Shown: positions 17,015-27,270 of the stretch, piece after piece
Layout: the number at the start of each line of letters is the position of its first letter
Numbering within the stretch: the stretch's first letter is position 1
Assembly (NCBI RefSeq): GCF_900104845.1
Contig: NZ_FNSR01000001.1
Location: forward strand, 3,100,001 to 3,164,000
Direction of reading: 5' to 3'
From: Paraburkholderia caballeronis
GTDB taxonomy: Bacteria; Pseudomonadota; Gammaproteobacteria; Burkholderiales; Burkholderiaceae
Length of the DNA: 64,000 nucleotides
Translations under genes and position numbers: made by a program
The notes under the pieces: generated by a model
The model's input: only the letters and a program-made list of their open reading frames with translations
Database searches by the model: none
What the model was told of the DNA's origin: nothing

Positions 17015-19081
17015 TCATGCGTGTTGCGCGTCGCCGTCCGGCACCTCGGCGAGCGCGTCGAGCCACACCGTCGCTTCCGAATCGCTCGGCGCGCGCCAGT
17101 CGCCGCGCGGCGACAGCGACCCGCCGGTGCCGACCTTCGGCGCGTTCGGGATGCACGAACGCTTGAACTGGCTCTGCCGGAAAAAGCGGTCGAGGAAGAT
17201 CCCGAGGTTGCGCTTGATCGCCGCGAGGCCGTACTGGTTGCGCACGACCTTCGCGTTCTCCGGCCACGCGCCGGTCTCGCGGTCGCCCCACGCGTGCAGC
17301 GCGAGGAACGCGACCTTGGTCGGCGAAAAGCCGAAACGCAGCGTGTAGTACAGGTTGAAGTCCTGCAGTTCGTATGGCCCGATCACGCTCTCGGTCTTCT
17401 GCTCCGGCGCGCCGTTCGCCTTGCCGGGGATCAGCTCCGGGCTGATGTCGGTGTCGAGGATCGCTTCGAGCACGTCCGAGCCGCTCGTGCCGATCTGCCC
17501 GGTCTCCGCGACCCAGCGCACCAGATGCGTGATCAGCGTCTTCGGCACGCTCGCGTTCACGTTGTAATGCGACATGTGATCGCCGACGCCGTACGTGCAC
17601 CAGCCGAGCGCGAGTTCGCTCAGGTCGCCGGTGCCGATCACGATCGCATGGTTGAAGTTCGCGAGCCGGAACAGATGGTTCGTGCGCTCGCCGGCCTGCA
17701 CGTTCTCGAACGTGACGTCGTAGACTTCCTGCCCTTCGTGATACGGATGGCCGAGGTCCTTCAGCATCTGCAGGCAGCTCGGGCGGATGTCGATTTCCGA
17801 TGCGCTGCACCCGACCACGTCCATCAACTGCCGCGCCTGGCGCAGCGTGCGTTCGCTGGTCGCGAAGCCCGGCATCGTATAAGCGAGGATGTTCGCGCGC
17901 GGCAACCCGAGCCGGTCCATCGCCTTCGCGCAGACGAGCAGCGCATGCGTCGAATCGAGACCGCCCGACACGCCGATCACCACCTTCTTGATCCCGCTCG
18001 ACGACAGCCGCTGCACCAGCGCCTGCACCTGGATGTTGTAGACCTCGTTGCAGCGTTCGTCGCGCCGCTTCGGATCGGCCGGCACATACGGGAACCGTTC
18101 GACGCGCCGCGCGAGCGGCAGCTTCTCCGCACCCGACGGCTCGACGTCGCAACGGAGCACGCGGAACTTCGCGACTTCGTCCGCGTGGCGGCGGATCGAA
18201 TCGCCGAACGTCGTCTGCCGCACGCGCTCCTGCGACAGCCGCTCCAGATCGACGTCCGCGAAAATGAGGTGCGAGTCGTCGAGGAAGCGTTCCGACTGCG
18301 CGAGCAGTTCGCCGTTCTCGTAGACGAGCGCCTGGCCGTCCCATGCGAGATCGGTCGACGATTCGCCCTTGCCCGCCGACGTGTACAGATACGCGGCGAG
18401 GCAGCGCGCCGATTGCTGCGACACCAGTTGATGCCGATAACCGGCCTTGCCGACCACGACGTTCGACGCGGACAGATTCACGAGCACCGACGCGCCCGCG
18501 AGCGCCGCGAACGACGACGGCGGCACCGGCACCCATACGTCCTCGCAGATCTCGACGTGAAAGCGCAGCGACTCGATCGCCGGCACGTCGAACAGCAGCG
18601 ACGCGCCGAACGGCACGTCGCTGCCGCCGATCCGCACCGAGTCCGCCGATGCGCTCGCGGCCGGGCTGAACTGGCGCGCCTCGTAGAACTCGCCGTAGTT
18701 CGGCAGATAACTCTTCGGCACGATGCCGACGACCCGCCCGCCCGCGACGACCGCCGCGCAGTTGAACAGCGTATGGCCGACGCGCACCGGCAGTCCGACG
18801 ATCATCGCGAGCGGCAGCGATGACGACGCGGCCGCGATCGCCATCAGCGCGCGCTCGCACGCTTCGAGCAGCGCGTTCTGATGAAACAGGTCGTCGCACG
18901 TGTAGGCGGACAGGCCGAGTTCGGGGAACGCGACGAGCACCGCGCCGTGGTCCGCGGCTTCGCGCGCGAGCGCGAGCGTCTGCTCTGCGTTGAATGCCGG
19001 ATCGGCGACGCGGCAGCGCGGCACGCCGACCGCCACGCGCGCGAAGCCGTGCGAATAAAGATTGAAGAAGCGCTCTTTCAT
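17015..19081 (-). CDS. nadE: Glutamine-dependent NAD+ synthetase
   Basis: 688 aa. The N-terminal nitrilase-type glutaminase domain (about 1-290) has the catalytic triad Glu54 (FPELGLSAY), Lys123 ([14 protein letters not shown]) and Cys179 (EICEDVW). The C-terminal ATP-pyrophosphatase/NAD synthetase domain has the P-loop SGGLDS (372-377) and later [12 protein letters not shown]. It amidates nicotinic acid adenine dinucleotide to NAD+ using ammonia channelled from glutamine. The length and two-domain form match the large bacterial or mycobacterial type. The start at 19081 ([13 protein letters not shown]) is preferred over an upstream in-frame start at 19117 because conserved sequence begins there. 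Divergent from the DUF482/GNAT gene. Confidence 0.95.
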   Translation of the reverse strand: MKERFFNLYSHGFARVAVGVPRCRVADPAFNAEQTLALAREAADHGAVLVAFPELGLSAYTCDDLFHQNALLEACERALMAIAAASSSLPLAMIVGLPVRVGHTLFNCAAVVAGGRVVGIVPKSYLPNYGEFYEARQFSPAASASADSVRIGGSDVPFGASLLFDVPAIESLRFHVEICEDVWVPVPPSSFAALAGASVLVNLSASNVVVGKAGYRHQLVSQQSARCLAAYLYTSAGKGESSTDLAWDGQALVYENGELLAQSERFLDDSHLIFADVDLERLSQERVRQTTFGDSIRRHADEVAKFRVLRCDVEPSGAEKLPLARRVERFPYVPADPKRRDERCNEVYNIQVQALVQRLSSSGIKKVVIGVSGGLDSTHALLVCAKAMDRLGLPRANILAYTMPGFATSERTLRQARQLMDVVGCSASEIDIRPSCLQMLKDLGHPYHEGQEVYDVTFENVQAGERTNHLFRLANFNHAIVIGTGDLSELALGWCTYGVGDHMSHYNVNASVPKTLITHLVRWVAETGQIGTSGSDVLEAILDTDISPELIPGKANGAPEQKTESVIGPYELQDFNLYYTLRFGFSPTKVAFLALHAWGDRETGAWPENAKVVRNQYGLAAIKRNLGIFLDRFFRQSQFKRSCIPNAPKVGTGGSLSPRGDWRAPSDSEATVWLDALAEVPDGDAQHA

Positions 19082-19337
19082 GTGATTAACCTTGACGCGC
19101 ACGCCGCGCGGGTTCACTGCCGGGTCGGTTCACCATCGCGGTCCGCCGTCGTGGTGCGCCGCACTCGCGCGCGGCGTTTGCATTACCATGACGTTCGCCG
19201 GGTTCGTCGGCCTGCGCCTGGCCTACGCTCGGCCTACGCGATATGCACACGCATCCATCGATGCCCGCGCCGCGATCGAACCGGCACACGCAACAGACAA
19301 ACGCAACGCGCGCACGCACGTAACCGGACCACGCAGA

Positions 19338-20525
19338 TTGAATCAGGAACGTTTCGATTATCGCACGGGCATTCTCGGCTCACCGGCCGAGGTGGACGCC
19401 GCCGAATGGAACGCGCTGCTCGCCCGCCAGGGGCAGCCGACGCCGTTCCTGCGCCACGAATTCCTGGCGGCGCTGCACGACACGCGCTGCGCGACGCCGG
19501 ATGCCGGCTGGGCGCCGCAGTTCGTCACGCTGACCGACGAGCGCACCGGCCGGCTCGCGGCGGCCGCGCCTGTCTATCTGAAAGGCCACTCGTACGGCGA
19601 ATACGTGTTCGACTGGGCCTGGGCCGACGCGTACAAGCGCAACGGCCTCGACTACTATCCGAAGCTGCTGTGCGCGGTGCCGTTCACGCCCGTCCAGGGC
19701 ACGCGGCTGATCGCGGAGGACGAGATCGCGCGCCGCCATCTCGCGGCGACGCTCGTCGCGTTCGCGGAGCAGGCGGACGTGTCGTCGCTGCACGTGCTGT
19801 TTCCGACCGCCGACGACGCGGCCGCGCTGACCGGCCTCGGAATGATGCAGCGCGAAGGCGTGCAGTTCCACTGGCTCAACGACGGTTATCGCGACTTCGA
19901 CGAGTTCCTGTCCACGCTCGAACAGAAGAAGCGCAAGAACATCCGCGCGGAGCGGCGCAAGGTGCGGGAAGCCGGCGTCACGCTGCGCCGCGTGCGCGGC
20001 GAGGACATCCGCGACGAGGACTGGCGCTTCTTCAGCCGCTGCTACCGGCAGACGTATCGCGAGCACTATTCGAGCCCGTACCTGAACCTCGACTTCTTCC
20101 GGTCGATCGGCGCGTCGATGCCGGAGAACCTGCTGCTGGTGATCGCCGAATACGAGGGCAAGCCGATTGCAAGCTCGCTCGTCGTCTATCAGCGCGACGA
20201 GAACGGCGGCGGCACGCTGTATGGCCGCTACTGGGGCGCGCTCGAACATGTGCCGTGCCTGCACTTCGAGACCGCGTATTACCAGCCGCTCGAATTCTGC
20301 ATCGAGGAGAAACTCGCGGTGTTCGAAGGCGGCGCGCAGGGCGAGCACAAGATGGCGCGCGGGTTCATGCCGACCGTCACGCGCTCGACGCACTGGCTCG
20401 CGCATCCGGCGTTCTCGGATGCGGTCGCGCGTTTCCTCGAAAGCGAGACGAACCATATCCACTCGTACATGCACGAACTGAACGAGCACAATCCGTTTCG
20501 CGACCCGGACCATCGCGACCCATGA
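19338..20525 (+). CDS. DUF482/GNAT-superfamily protein (peptidogalycan biosynthesis-recognition type)
   Basis: About 395 aa if it starts at the TTG at 19338 (LNQERFDYRTGILG). ATG 19188 gives 445 aa but adds a low-quality N terminus, and neither start has a clear ribosome-binding site. The family blocks are the N-terminal PTPFLRHEFLAALHD, a central KKRKNIRAERRKV basic patch, and the C-terminal GNAT-like half with FFRSIGASMPENLLLVIAEYEGKPIASSLV and EGGAQGEHKMARGFMPT. Members of this family are FemAB-like acyltransferase relatives whose substrate is not established. It is followed 63 bp later by the GIY-YIG gene. The family assignment is good; the function is open. Confidence 0.8.
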   Translation: MNQERFDYRTGILGSPAEVDAAEWNALLARQGQPTPFLRHEFLAALHDTRCATPDAGWAPQFVTLTDERTGRLAAAAPVYLKGHSYGEYVFDWAWADAYKRNGLDYYPKLLCAVPFTPVQGTRLIAEDEIARRHLAATLVAFAEQADVSSLHVLFPTADDAAALTGLGMMQREGVQFHWLNDGYRDFDEFLSTLEQKKRKNIRAERRKVREAGVTLRRVRGEDIRDEDWRFFSRCYRQTYREHYSSPYLNLDFFRSIGASMPENLLLVIAEYEGKPIASSLVVYQRDENGGGTLYGRYWGALEHVPCLHFETAYYQPLEFCIEEKLAVFEGGAQGEHKMARGFMPTVTRSTHWLAHPAFSDAVARFLESETNHIHSYMHELNEHNPFRDPDHRDP

Positions 20526-20588
20526 CGCGCCATCGTGTGGGACACTGGCGCCCTCTCCTCCGTTTCCCCCGCTGAGCCTTTTCGACCC

Positions 20589-20939
20589 ATGGCGTGGCAT
20601 CTGTACCTGCTCGAATGCGAAGACCGCAGCATCTACACCGGCATCGCGACCGACGTCGCCGCGCGCTTCGCGCAGCACGCGAACGGCACCGGCGCGCGCT
20701 ACACGCGCTCGCGCAAGCCGCAGCGGGTGCTCGCATCGTTCGAACTCGCGGACCGCGCGAGCGCGTCGCGCGCCGAATACTGGGTCAAGCGGCTCGCGCC
20801 GCGCGACAAGCGCGCGCTCGCGGCCGGCCTGCTGACGCTCGATTCGATCGTGCCGCCACGCGCGGCCGAACCGCCCGAACCGGGTGACGACACCGCCGCG
20901 CCGCAAGCCGATCCGCCCGCGACGATCGCCGCAGCATGA
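20589..20939 (+). CDS. GIY-YIG endonuclease-domain protein (YhbQ/UPF0213 type)
   Basis: 116 aa. Starts MAWHLYLLECEDRSIYTGIATDVAARFAQH: a YLLEC...YTGI variant of the GIY-YIG core, with conserved Arg and the downstream ARYTRSRKPQRVL and SRAEYWVKRLAPRDKRAL blocks typical of the small single-domain UPF0213 group. An about 30-aa Pro/Ala-rich tail (PPRAAEPPEPGDD onward) is not part of the domain. Members are stand-alone nucleases linked to DNA damage or repair in some species, with poorly defined roles. It probably shares a transcript with the preceding DUF482 gene. The stop codon merges into the ppa terminator A run. Confidence 0.85.
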   Translation: MAWHLYLLECEDRSIYTGIATDVAARFAQHANGTGARYTRSRKPQRVLASFELADRASASRAEYWVKRLAPRDKRALAAGLLTLDSIVPPRAAEPPEPGDDTAAPQADPPATIAAA

Positions 20940-20974
20940 AAAAACCGCGCGGCCGTGAAACGGCTCGCGCGGTT
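20939..20974 (-). terminator. Intrinsic terminator of ppa
   Basis: Read on the minus strand: AACCGCGCG...CGCGCGG stem with a TTTCA loop, followed by TTTTTTC. It overlaps the stop codon of the convergent GIY-YIG gene. Confidence 0.75.
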
Positions 20975-21023
20975 CTGGCCGCGGAAGGCGTCGAGCCGTC
21001 CGCGCGCAATGCATGCGTCACGC

Positions 21024-21551
21024 TTACTTCTTGAAGTTCGCGATGCCTTCGGTGATTTCCTTGTGCGCGGCGTCGATGCCCGCCCAGCCTTCGACCTTCA
21101 CCCACTTGCCCTTTTCGAGCGACTTGTACTGCTCGAAGAAGTGCTTGATCTGGTCTTTCAGATATTCGGGCACGTCGTCGATCGACTTGATGCCGGCCGT
21201 CATCGGGCAGACCTTGTCGTGCGGCACCGCGACCAGCTTCGCGTCGACGCCCGACTCGTCGGTCATCTGCAGCATGCCGACCGCGCGCGCGCGCACGACC
21301 GAGCCGGCGAGCAGCGGGAACGGCGTGATCACGAGTACGTCGACCGGGTCGCCGTCACCGGACAGCGTCTGCGGGATGAAGCCGTAGTTCACCGGATAAC
21401 GCATGCCCGTGCCGATGAAACGGTCGACGACGAGCAGGCCCAGTTCCTTGTCGGCCTCGTACTTCACCGGATCGCTTTGCGCCGGAATCTCGATGATCAC
21501 ATTGAAGTCTTGCGGCAGATCCTTGCCGGCGGGGACGTTGCTGAAGCTCAT
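21024..21551 (-). CDS. ppa: Inorganic pyrophosphatase (family I)
   Basis: 175 aa, the usual length for bacterial hexameric family I enzymes. The metal-binding signature DGDPVDVLV is present, with [15 protein letters not shown] and the C-terminal [20 protein letters not shown]. It hydrolyses PPi to 2 Pi in the cytosol and so drives biosynthetic reactions forward. A TATAAT -10 on the minus strand at 21665-21670 stands 115 bp upstream of the start, and a terminator follows, so it is monocistronic. Confidence 0.96.
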   Translation of the reverse strand: MSFSNVPAGKDLPQDFNVIIEIPAQSDPVKYEADKELGLLVVDRFIGTGMRYPVNYGFIPQTLSGDGDPVDVLVITPFPLLAGSVVRARAVGMLQMTDESGVDAKLVAVPHDKVCPMTAGIKSIDDVPEYLKDQIKHFFEQYKSLEKGKWVKVEGWAGIDAAHKEITEGIANFKK

Positions 21552-21664
21552 GAGCGCTCTCTGGTCGGAAAAGAAGCCGGCAACCCGCGCCTGACGGAAG
21601 CATCAGGCGGCGCGCCGGCGGGCCGTGCGCGCCGAAGCGGACTCCGGACGATTGAGGATGCGCC

Positions 21665-21670
21665 ATTATA
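21665..21670 (-). promoter_or_regulatory. -10 element of ppa
   Basis: Consensus TATAAT on the minus strand in a GC-rich background, about 115 bp upstream of the ppa start. Confidence 0.5.
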
Positions 21671-21924
21671 GCCAATCGGTCCCGACGGACCGACGTTCGG
21701 CGGTGCGGGGCGGGCGGCGGCGGGCGTTCCGGCGGGGCCGGGCTGCTGAAACGCCCGTGACGGCGCGTGCCCGGTCAGCCGACCAGGCGACGATCTAGCG
21801 GACTGCACCGCGAGCCCGTCGCGCCGCCGGTCGCCATCCGCCCCGCGCCGTCGGGCGCGCTTCAGGTCACCTGGCAACGCCTCCAGCGCCTGCGTCCCTC
21901 CACATTGCCCCTCATGGCGCTCAA

Positions 21925-22159
21925 CCGGCGAATGGCGCGATGCGTGAACCCGGTGCTCGGCGACACGGGGCTCACGGCCGAATTCACGGGTGCGGCCAAT
22001 ACGCCGGAGAACCGCGAGCGTGTGATCGCGGGCATTGCGCCCGGCCGCTTTTCCCCGCCGCAGGACATCGCGAACGCGTGCCTGTATCTCGCGTCCGACG
22101 ACGGTGCATCGTTCATCACCGGCGTATGCCTGGAAGTGGACGGCGGACGCTGCACATGA
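21925..22159 (+). pseudogene. C-terminal remnant of a short-chain dehydrogenase/reductase
   Basis: About 75 codons read [14 protein letters not shown]...[22 protein letters not shown]...[15 protein letters not shown], the end of a classical SDR: substrate-loop start, the [14 protein letters not shown] helix and the final GxxxxVDGG motif. The cofactor-binding TGxxxGxG and the YxxxK catalytic part, which should precede by about 170 residues, are absent. Sequence before about 21925 shows no SDR similarity, and ppa control sequences lie upstream. It is therefore a 5'-deleted relic whose breakpoint is near 21925-21945. It sits just before an MFS transporter gene of the sugar-acid type and may once have belonged to a catabolic operon. 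Confidence 0.7.
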
Positions 22160-22238
22160 ACGCATAAGCGAACCCGGTCCCCGCTGCGTCGGTGTTTTCC
22201 CCGACCGTCACGCGCGTTCGCCGCGCGGCGGCGCTGTA

Positions 22239-22244
22239 TAGAAT
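22239..22244 (+). promoter_or_regulatory. Candidate -10 element of the MFS gene
   Basis: TAGAAT (within TATAGAATG), 46 bp upstream of the start codon. It carries its own promoter, so the gene does not depend on the SDR remnant. Confidence 0.4.
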
Positions 22245-22289
22245 GATCAGGCATCACAACAAAAAGACCGTTCAGGTTCAGGAGACACC

Positions 22290-23609
22290 ATGGCCAGTCC
22301 CGCGAATCACCTGCCCCATGCAGGCACGGGCGCGCCGCCGTCCGGCTTCGAGGAGGCGACCTATCGCAAGGTCGCGTGGCGGCTGATCCCGTTGTTGATG
22401 CTGTGTTACGTGGTCGCGTATCTGGACCGCGTGAACGTCGGTTTCGCGAAGCTGCAGATGAGCGCGTCGCTGAACCTGTCCGACGCGGTGTACGGCTTCG
22501 GCGCGGGCATCTTCTTCATCGGGTACTTCCTGTTCGAAGTGCCCAGCAACGTCATTCTTCATCGCGTCGGCGCGCGCGTGTGGATCGCGCGGATCATGGT
22601 CACGTGGGGCCTCGTGTCGATGCTGACGATGTTCGTCACCACGCCGACGATGTTCTACGTGATGCGCTTTCTGCTCGGCGTCTGCGAGGCGGGCTTCTTC
22701 CCCGGCATCATCCTGTACCTGACCTACTGGTATCCGGCGCACCGGCGCGGCCGCACGACGACGTGGTTCATGACCGCGATCGCGCTGTCCGGCGTGATCG
22801 GCGGCCCGCTGTCCGGCTGGATCCTGAAGGCGTTCGACGGCCTGAACGCGTGGCAGGGCTGGCAGTGGCTGTTCCTGCTCGAAGGAGTGCCGTCGGTGAT
22901 CGTCGGCGTGCTGGTGTTCAGCGTGCTCGACGACCGCATCCGCGACGCGAAGTGGCTCAGCGCGGAAGAACGCGCGCTGCTGGAGCGCAACATCGCGGCC
23001 GAGGACGCAACGAAGGTCGATCCGCCGATCCGCACGGTGCTGACGAGCCCGCGCACGCTGCTGATGAGCCTCACGTACTTCTCGTTCGTGATGGGGCTGT
23101 ACGGCGTGAGCTTCTGGCTGCCGACGATCATCAAGTCGACCGGCGTCACCGATTCGCTCACGATCGGCCTGCTGTCCGCGATCCCGTTCGCGGCCGCGGT
23201 GGTCGGCATGGTGCTGGTGGCTCGCAGCGCGGACCGGCGGCGCGAGCGGCGCTGGCACGTCGCGCTGCCGGCAGCGGCCGGCGCGCTCGGGCTCGTGCTG
23301 TCGGTCGCGTGGGCGCACGACACGACGCTCGCGATGGCCGCGCTGACGCTCGCGACGATCGGCATCCTGACGACGCTGCCGCTGTTCTGGAGCCTGCCGA
23401 CCGCGTGGCTCGCGGGCACCGGCGCGGCGGCGGGGATCGCGCTGATCAACTCGATCGGCAATCTCGCCGGGTTCCTGAGTCCGTATGCGGTGGGCTGGCT
23501 CAAGCAGGCGACCGGCGCGAACGACTCGGGGATGTACCTGCTCGCGGCGTTCATGATCCTCGGCGGATTGCTCGCGCTCGGCGCGCCGCGGAAGCTGGTG
23601 AATCGCTGA
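22290..23609 (+). CDS. MFS transporter, anion:cation symporter (ACS) family
   Basis: 439 aa, about 12 membrane segments. After a short cytoplasmic N terminus comes the ACS signature RLIPLLMLCYVVAYLDRVNVGFAKLQM, then GYFLFEVPSNVILHRVGAR and RFLLGVCEAGFFPGIILYLTYWYPAHRRGR. This is the classic loop of the tartrate/phthalate/hexuronate (GudP, TtuB) branch. It probably imports an organic anion with protons or Na+; the substrate is unknown. The start at 22290 follows AGGTTCAGGAGAC. The only neighbouring catabolic gene is the truncated SDR upstream, so its pathway partners are missing here. Confidence 0.9.
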   Translation: MASPANHLPHAGTGAPPSGFEEATYRKVAWRLIPLLMLCYVVAYLDRVNVGFAKLQMSASLNLSDAVYGFGAGIFFIGYFLFEVPSNVILHRVGARVWIARIMVTWGLVSMLTMFVTTPTMFYVMRFLLGVCEAGFFPGIILYLTYWYPAHRRGRTTTWFMTAIALSGVIGGPLSGWILKAFDGLNAWQGWQWLFLLEGVPSVIVGVLVFSVLDDRIRDAKWLSAEERALLERNIAAEDATKVDPPIRTVLTSPRTLLMSLTYFSFVMGLYGVSFWLPTIIKSTGVTDSLTIGLLSAIPFAAAVVGMVLVARSADRRRERRWHVALPAAAGALGLVLSVAWAHDTTLAMAALTLATIGILTTLPLFWSLPTAWLAGTGAAAGIALINSIGNLAGFLSPYAVGWLKQATGANDSGMYLLAAFMILGGLLALGAPRKLVNR

Positions 23610-23931
23610 CGCGTCGAGGGCCTAGCCACGCAGGCGCGATTTGCACGCGCGGCGCGACGCGACGCAAAAGCCGGAACTGACCAGGCAGCCGCGCGCCCCG
23701 CTGCGGCCCTCGATTGCCCCCGCCGCCACGACGCACCGCCACGCCACAACAACGCGGACGCGCCGAAAGCGTTGCCGCCACCCCGACACGCAGCGCCGCG
23801 CGACCTCCACGACGAAAAACACCCCGGAAAGACCGGACCACAAGGTCCGTCCCTTCCGGGGTGCCTGGTTCGGCCAGTCGGCGCCCGCGCCTTCGCGAAA
23901 CCTCGCGAAACCGGACCCGACCGCCGCCCGC
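23610..23931. other. Convergent intergenic region (MFS / hemY)
   Basis: 322 bp. Apart from the hemY terminator at 23814-23863, I see no gene or regulatory element. The reading frames are Arg-rich artefacts. Confidence 0.4.
23814..23863 (-). terminator. Intrinsic terminator of the hem operon
   Basis: Outer stem CACCCCGGAA / TTCCGGGGTG and inner stem GGACC / GGTCC. On the minus strand it is followed by TTTTTC. It lies 70 bp after the hemY stop. Confidence 0.75.
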
Positions 23932-25131
23932 TCAAACCACGTTCATCGACAGCGCGCTCTCGCGATAGTGCTCGGCCGCCTTCGCGCTGTCGCCCAGTTG
24001 CTCGTGCAGCCGCGCGAGCGCGCGATGCGTGCGGATCTTCAGCGGCTCGTTCTCCGCGATGTCGGCGGACTTCAGCGCGCCTTCGAGGAACGATTGCGCC
24101 TTGCCCCACAACTGCTGCTTCAGGCACAGGCGGCCGAGCGCGAACAGCAGGTCCGCGTCGTCCGGCCGCTCCTTGCGCCACGCCTCGGCCTTCTGGATCA
24201 GCGGCAGCGCGTCCGCGCCGGCCGTGTCCGGGTAACGGCGCAGCAGCCGCGCGTCCCAGTTCTGCGCGAGCGCCTCCTCGACGATCCTGCGCGCGTCCTG
24301 CGGACGGTCCAGCCCGATCAGCAGTTCGGCCGCGAGATCCGCGAGACGCGACGAGTGACGCTCGACCGGCGTCAGCGACTGCCACAGTTCGAGCAGCGCG
24401 TCCGGATTGTGACGCCGGTCGCGCAACAGGTTCTCCGCCGCCAGCTGGCGCAGCCGCACCGCGACCGCCGGATGCAGCGCCTCGCGCTTCTCCAGCAGTT
24501 TCACGAGCTTGAGCACCTCGCTCCAGTTCTTCAACTGCTGCTGCGCGCGCAGCGCGATCTGCTGCGCGTGGATGCGGCGGCCGCCCTGGGTGCGCATCTC
24601 GGTCAGCGCGGTCAGCGCGCCGTCCGCGTCGCGGCCGTCCGCGCGCATGTCGGCGGTCGCCATCAGGCGCGCTTCCTGCCAGTCCGCGTCGTCGATCTGT
24701 TCGAGCCAGTCGTCGCGGCGCGCGTACTCGTGCATCCGGTGCGCGGCGTTCGCGGCGATCAGCCCGGCCGCGCCCTTGTTGCGCTCGTCCGCGAGCGAGT
24801 CGCGCGCGGCCTTCTCGGCGCGCGAGAAGCGCCCCGCGTACAGGTTGCCGATCGCGTCGCGCAGCGCGTTATGCGCCTTCTCCGCGCGCGAGCGCGCCCG
24901 ATACGCAGCGACCCGGCGCGGCATCGTCACGACGTTGCGCACGAAGCGCAGCAACGCATAGAGCAGGATGAACACGACCACCACGCCGACGATGAACAGG
25001 TTCAGCGACACGTCTACCCGATACGGCGGATAGACGAACAGCACCTGCCCCGCGTCGAAGCGGCCGAGCGTCGCGAGCACGACCGCAATCGCGAACAGGA
25101 AAGCGAGCCACAGGAGTCCACGGATCGCCAT
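23932..25131 (-). CDS. hemY: HemY, TPR-repeat inner-membrane protein of the heme operon
   Basis: 399 aa. Two N-terminal membrane segments (LLWLAFLFAIAVVLATL and LFIVGVVVVFILLYALLRFV) are followed by a helical TPR-type periplasmic or cytoplasmic domain (e.g. AEKAARDSLADERNKGAAGLIAA). The pattern is typical of proteobacterial HemY, which is not the oxygen-dependent protoporphyrinogen oxidase of Gram-positives also called HemY. It starts 3 bp after the hemDX stop and is the last gene of hemC-hemDX-hemY. It is thought to help organise heme synthesis; the molecular role is unclear. Confidence 0.9.
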   Translation of the reverse strand: MAIRGLLWLAFLFAIAVVLATLGRFDAGQVLFVYPPYRVDVSLNLFIVGVVVVFILLYALLRFVRNVVTMPRRVAAYRARSRAEKAHNALRDAIGNLYAGRFSRAEKAARDSLADERNKGAAGLIAANAAHRMHEYARRDDWLEQIDDADWQEARLMATADMRADGRDADGALTALTEMRTQGGRRIHAQQIALRAQQQLKNWSEVLKLVKLLEKREALHPAVAVRLRQLAAENLLRDRRHNPDALLELWQSLTPVERHSSRLADLAAELLIGLDRPQDARRIVEEALAQNWDARLLRRYPDTAGADALPLIQKAEAWRKERPDDADLLFALGRLCLKQQLWGKAQSFLEGALKSADIAENEPLKIRTHRALARLHEQLGDSAKAAEHYRESALSMNVV

Positions 25132-25134
25132 GTC

Positions 25135-27270
25135 TTACCCCCGGCTCCGGAACTGCCCGATCGCCTGCAGGCTCGTGTCGAGGTTCGGCAGCGCGACCGA
25201 CGCCGACCCCGCGTTCACCTCCTTCAGCAGGTCGCGCACCGCCTGGGTCTCCTTCGACGCGTTGTCGAAGTAGCGCGCGAGCGCGCCGTCGGCGGCCGCG
25301 AGGTCCGCCTTCAGCGTCGCGTCGTTGCGCGACAGCAGCGACAGCCGCGCGGACAACAGCCGCAGCTTCACGTTCTCGCGCACGAAGTAACCCTGGTCCG
25401 GCGCGACCAGCATCGCGTCCGCGTTGTCGATGCGGCGCACCTGCACGAGGCTCGCGATCTGCTGGCCGATGCCCGTCGCGAACTGGTCGAGCCACGCCTT
25501 CCAGCGCGGCTCGCCGTTCGCCGCGGCGGTCTTCGCGACGTCGCCCGGCGCGGCCGCATGCGGCTTCGCGCGCGGCACCGGCGCCTCGCCGGCGAGCGGC
25601 AGCGCGTCGATGCGGCCGAGCGCGGTGTCGAGCTTGATCGCGAGGCCGGTCAGGTCGGTCGACGGCGTGGCCTTCAGCTTGTCGATGTCCTGCGCGATCG
25701 CCTTGCGCACGACGAGCGCCTGCGGGTTCGACGACCCGGCGAGGCGGTTGTCCGCGCTTTGCAGCGCGAACAGCGCAAGCTGCGTGTTGCCGGTCAGTTG
25801 AAGCTGCTCGCTCGCGCTCGACAGCATCTGGCCGACCTCCGCGAGCGTCCAGTCGTCGCGCGTTTTCGCGAGGTCCGCGTATTGCTGCGCGAGCGCCTGC
25901 TGCGACGTCTGCGCGTCGGTGAGCCGGCCTTCGAGCTGGGAGATGTGCGACTCGGTCGCCTGCACGCCCGCGAGCGTCTGCTCGGTGCGCGCGCGCAGCT
26001 GCGCCGTCTGCGCGTCGGCGGCCTGCTGGCGCGCGACGAGCTGCTGGCCGGCCTGGTCGATCTTGCGGTTCAGCAGGTAACCGCCGGTGCCGGACGCCGC
26101 CGCCACCAGCACGAGGACGACCCACAGCAGCGGACCGCCCGCGCCGCGCCGCGCGCGCTCGTTGCCGTACGGCACGCCGGGCGGCGGCGTCAGCGGCGGC
26201 GCGGATTCGCGCGAACCGGAAGAACGGGGCGACGCGCCGGACGGCGCGGCTGGCGGAGTTGGCGTGTTGCTGGCGTTGTTCGAATCAGTCATGCGAGAGT
26301 GTGCCGGCGCATGCGCCGGAGGGTTCTGAACCGGTTGAACAGCAGAGGAAGCAAGGCCCGACAGCGTCTGCACGATGCGCTCGTCGCCGGCGCCGGACAC
26401 CGTAATCCTATCAAAACCCAAACCCCGCGCCGTTTCGGCGATCCGTGGATGGGGCGCGACCAGCGGCGCGTGCTTCAACTGCGCGATCTCGCCGGCGGTC
26501 AGGTGCTCGTGCGCGAGTTCTTCCAGATTGCGCACGCCCTCGGAACTGGTGACGAGCCACGCATGCGGCGCGCCCGCGAGCAGCGCGTGCACCTGCTGCC
26601 AGACGCCGATCGCCGGGTCGGGCACGACGCGCCGGTACGCGGCGACCGTCTCCACCTCGGCGCCCGCCTCGCGCAGCCGGTCCGCGAGCCATTCGCGGCC
26701 GCCGTCGCCGCGCACGATCAGCACGCGGCGGCCGTCCAGGCCGGTCGCGCCGAACGTCGCTTCGAGCGCCGCGTAGAGCGCCTCGGAGTCGAACCGCGCC
26801 GGCTCCTCGTCGGCCGGCACCGGCGGGCTGATCACGCGATGGTCGGGCGCGGCGACGCCGTGGCGCGCGAGCGCGGCGACGCTCGCCGGGCCGACGACCG
26901 CGACCGGCAGCGGATGCGGCCAGATCGACGACACCGACGCGTAACTCGCGAATGCGCGATCGACCGCGTTCGGCGACACGAACACGACGAGCGCATACCG
27001 GTCGAGTCCGTTCAGCGCGGCGCGCAGCGGCGCGTCGTCGTGGGCCGGCGCGATCGCGATCAGCGGGAAGTCGAGCGTGCGGATGCGCCGCGCGGCAAGC
27101 TGCGCGACGAGCGAATCGGACTGGCCGGCGGGACGGGTGACGACGACGGTGAACGGGGCGGCGGCGGTCGGTGCGGCAGTCGGCGTGGCGGATGCGCCTT
27201 CGGCCGCCATCGCGTCGCTGTCACGGCGGCCCTGGCCGTCGCGATTCTCGGGAGTCGGCGCGCCGGTCAT
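25135..27270 (-). CDS. hemDX: Fused uroporphyrinogen-III synthase / HemX membrane protein
   Basis: 711 aa. Residues about 40-310 are Hem[48 protein letters not shown], the enzyme that cyclises hydroxymethylbilane to uroporphyrinogen III. After a Pro-rich linker, residues 327-711 are HemX: TM at about 370-390 ([20 protein letters not shown]), a coiled coil ([19 protein letters not shown]...) and the DUF513 body ([19 protein letters not shown]). No stop separates the halves. The internal Met at 26292 lacks a ribosome-binding site, so a fusion is real and not two genes. ATGA overlap with hemC. Known in Burkholderia-type genomes. Confidence 0.92.
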   Translation of the reverse strand: MTGAPTPENRDGQGRRDSDAMAAEGASATPTAAPTAAAPFTVVVTRPAGQSDSLVAQLAARRIRTLDFPLIAIAPAHDDAPLRAALNGLDRYALVVFVSPNAVDRAFASYASVSSIWPHPLPVAVVGPASVAALARHGVAAPDHRVISPPVPADEEPARFDSEALYAALEATFGATGLDGRRVLIVRGDGGREWLADRLREAGAEVETVAAYRRVVPDPAIGVWQQVHALLAGAPHAWLVTSSEGVRNLEELAHEHLTAGEIAQLKHAPLVAPHPRIAETARGLGFDRITVSGAGDERIVQTLSGLASSAVQPVQNPPAHAPAHSRMTDSNNASNTPTPPAAPSGASPRSSGSRESAPPLTPPPGVPYGNERARRGAGGPLLWVVLVLVAAASGTGGYLLNRKIDQAGQQLVARQQAADAQTAQLRARTEQTLAGVQATESHISQLEGRLTDAQTSQQALAQQYADLAKTRDDWTLAEVGQMLSSASEQLQLTGNTQLALFALQSADNRLAGSSNPQALVVRKAIAQDIDKLKATPSTDLTGLAIKLDTALGRIDALPLAGEAPVPRAKPHAAAPGDVAKTAAANGEPRWKAWLDQFATGIGQQIASLVQVRRIDNADAMLVAPDQGYFVRENVKLRLLSARLSLLSRNDATLKADLAAADGALARYFDNASKETQAVRDLLKEVNAGSASVALPNLDTSLQAIGQFRSRG

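Noticed and set aside
26290..26292. Separate hemX gene starting at the internal ATG
   Set aside because: No stop codon separates it from hemD and no ribosome-binding site precedes it; the fused form is better supported.
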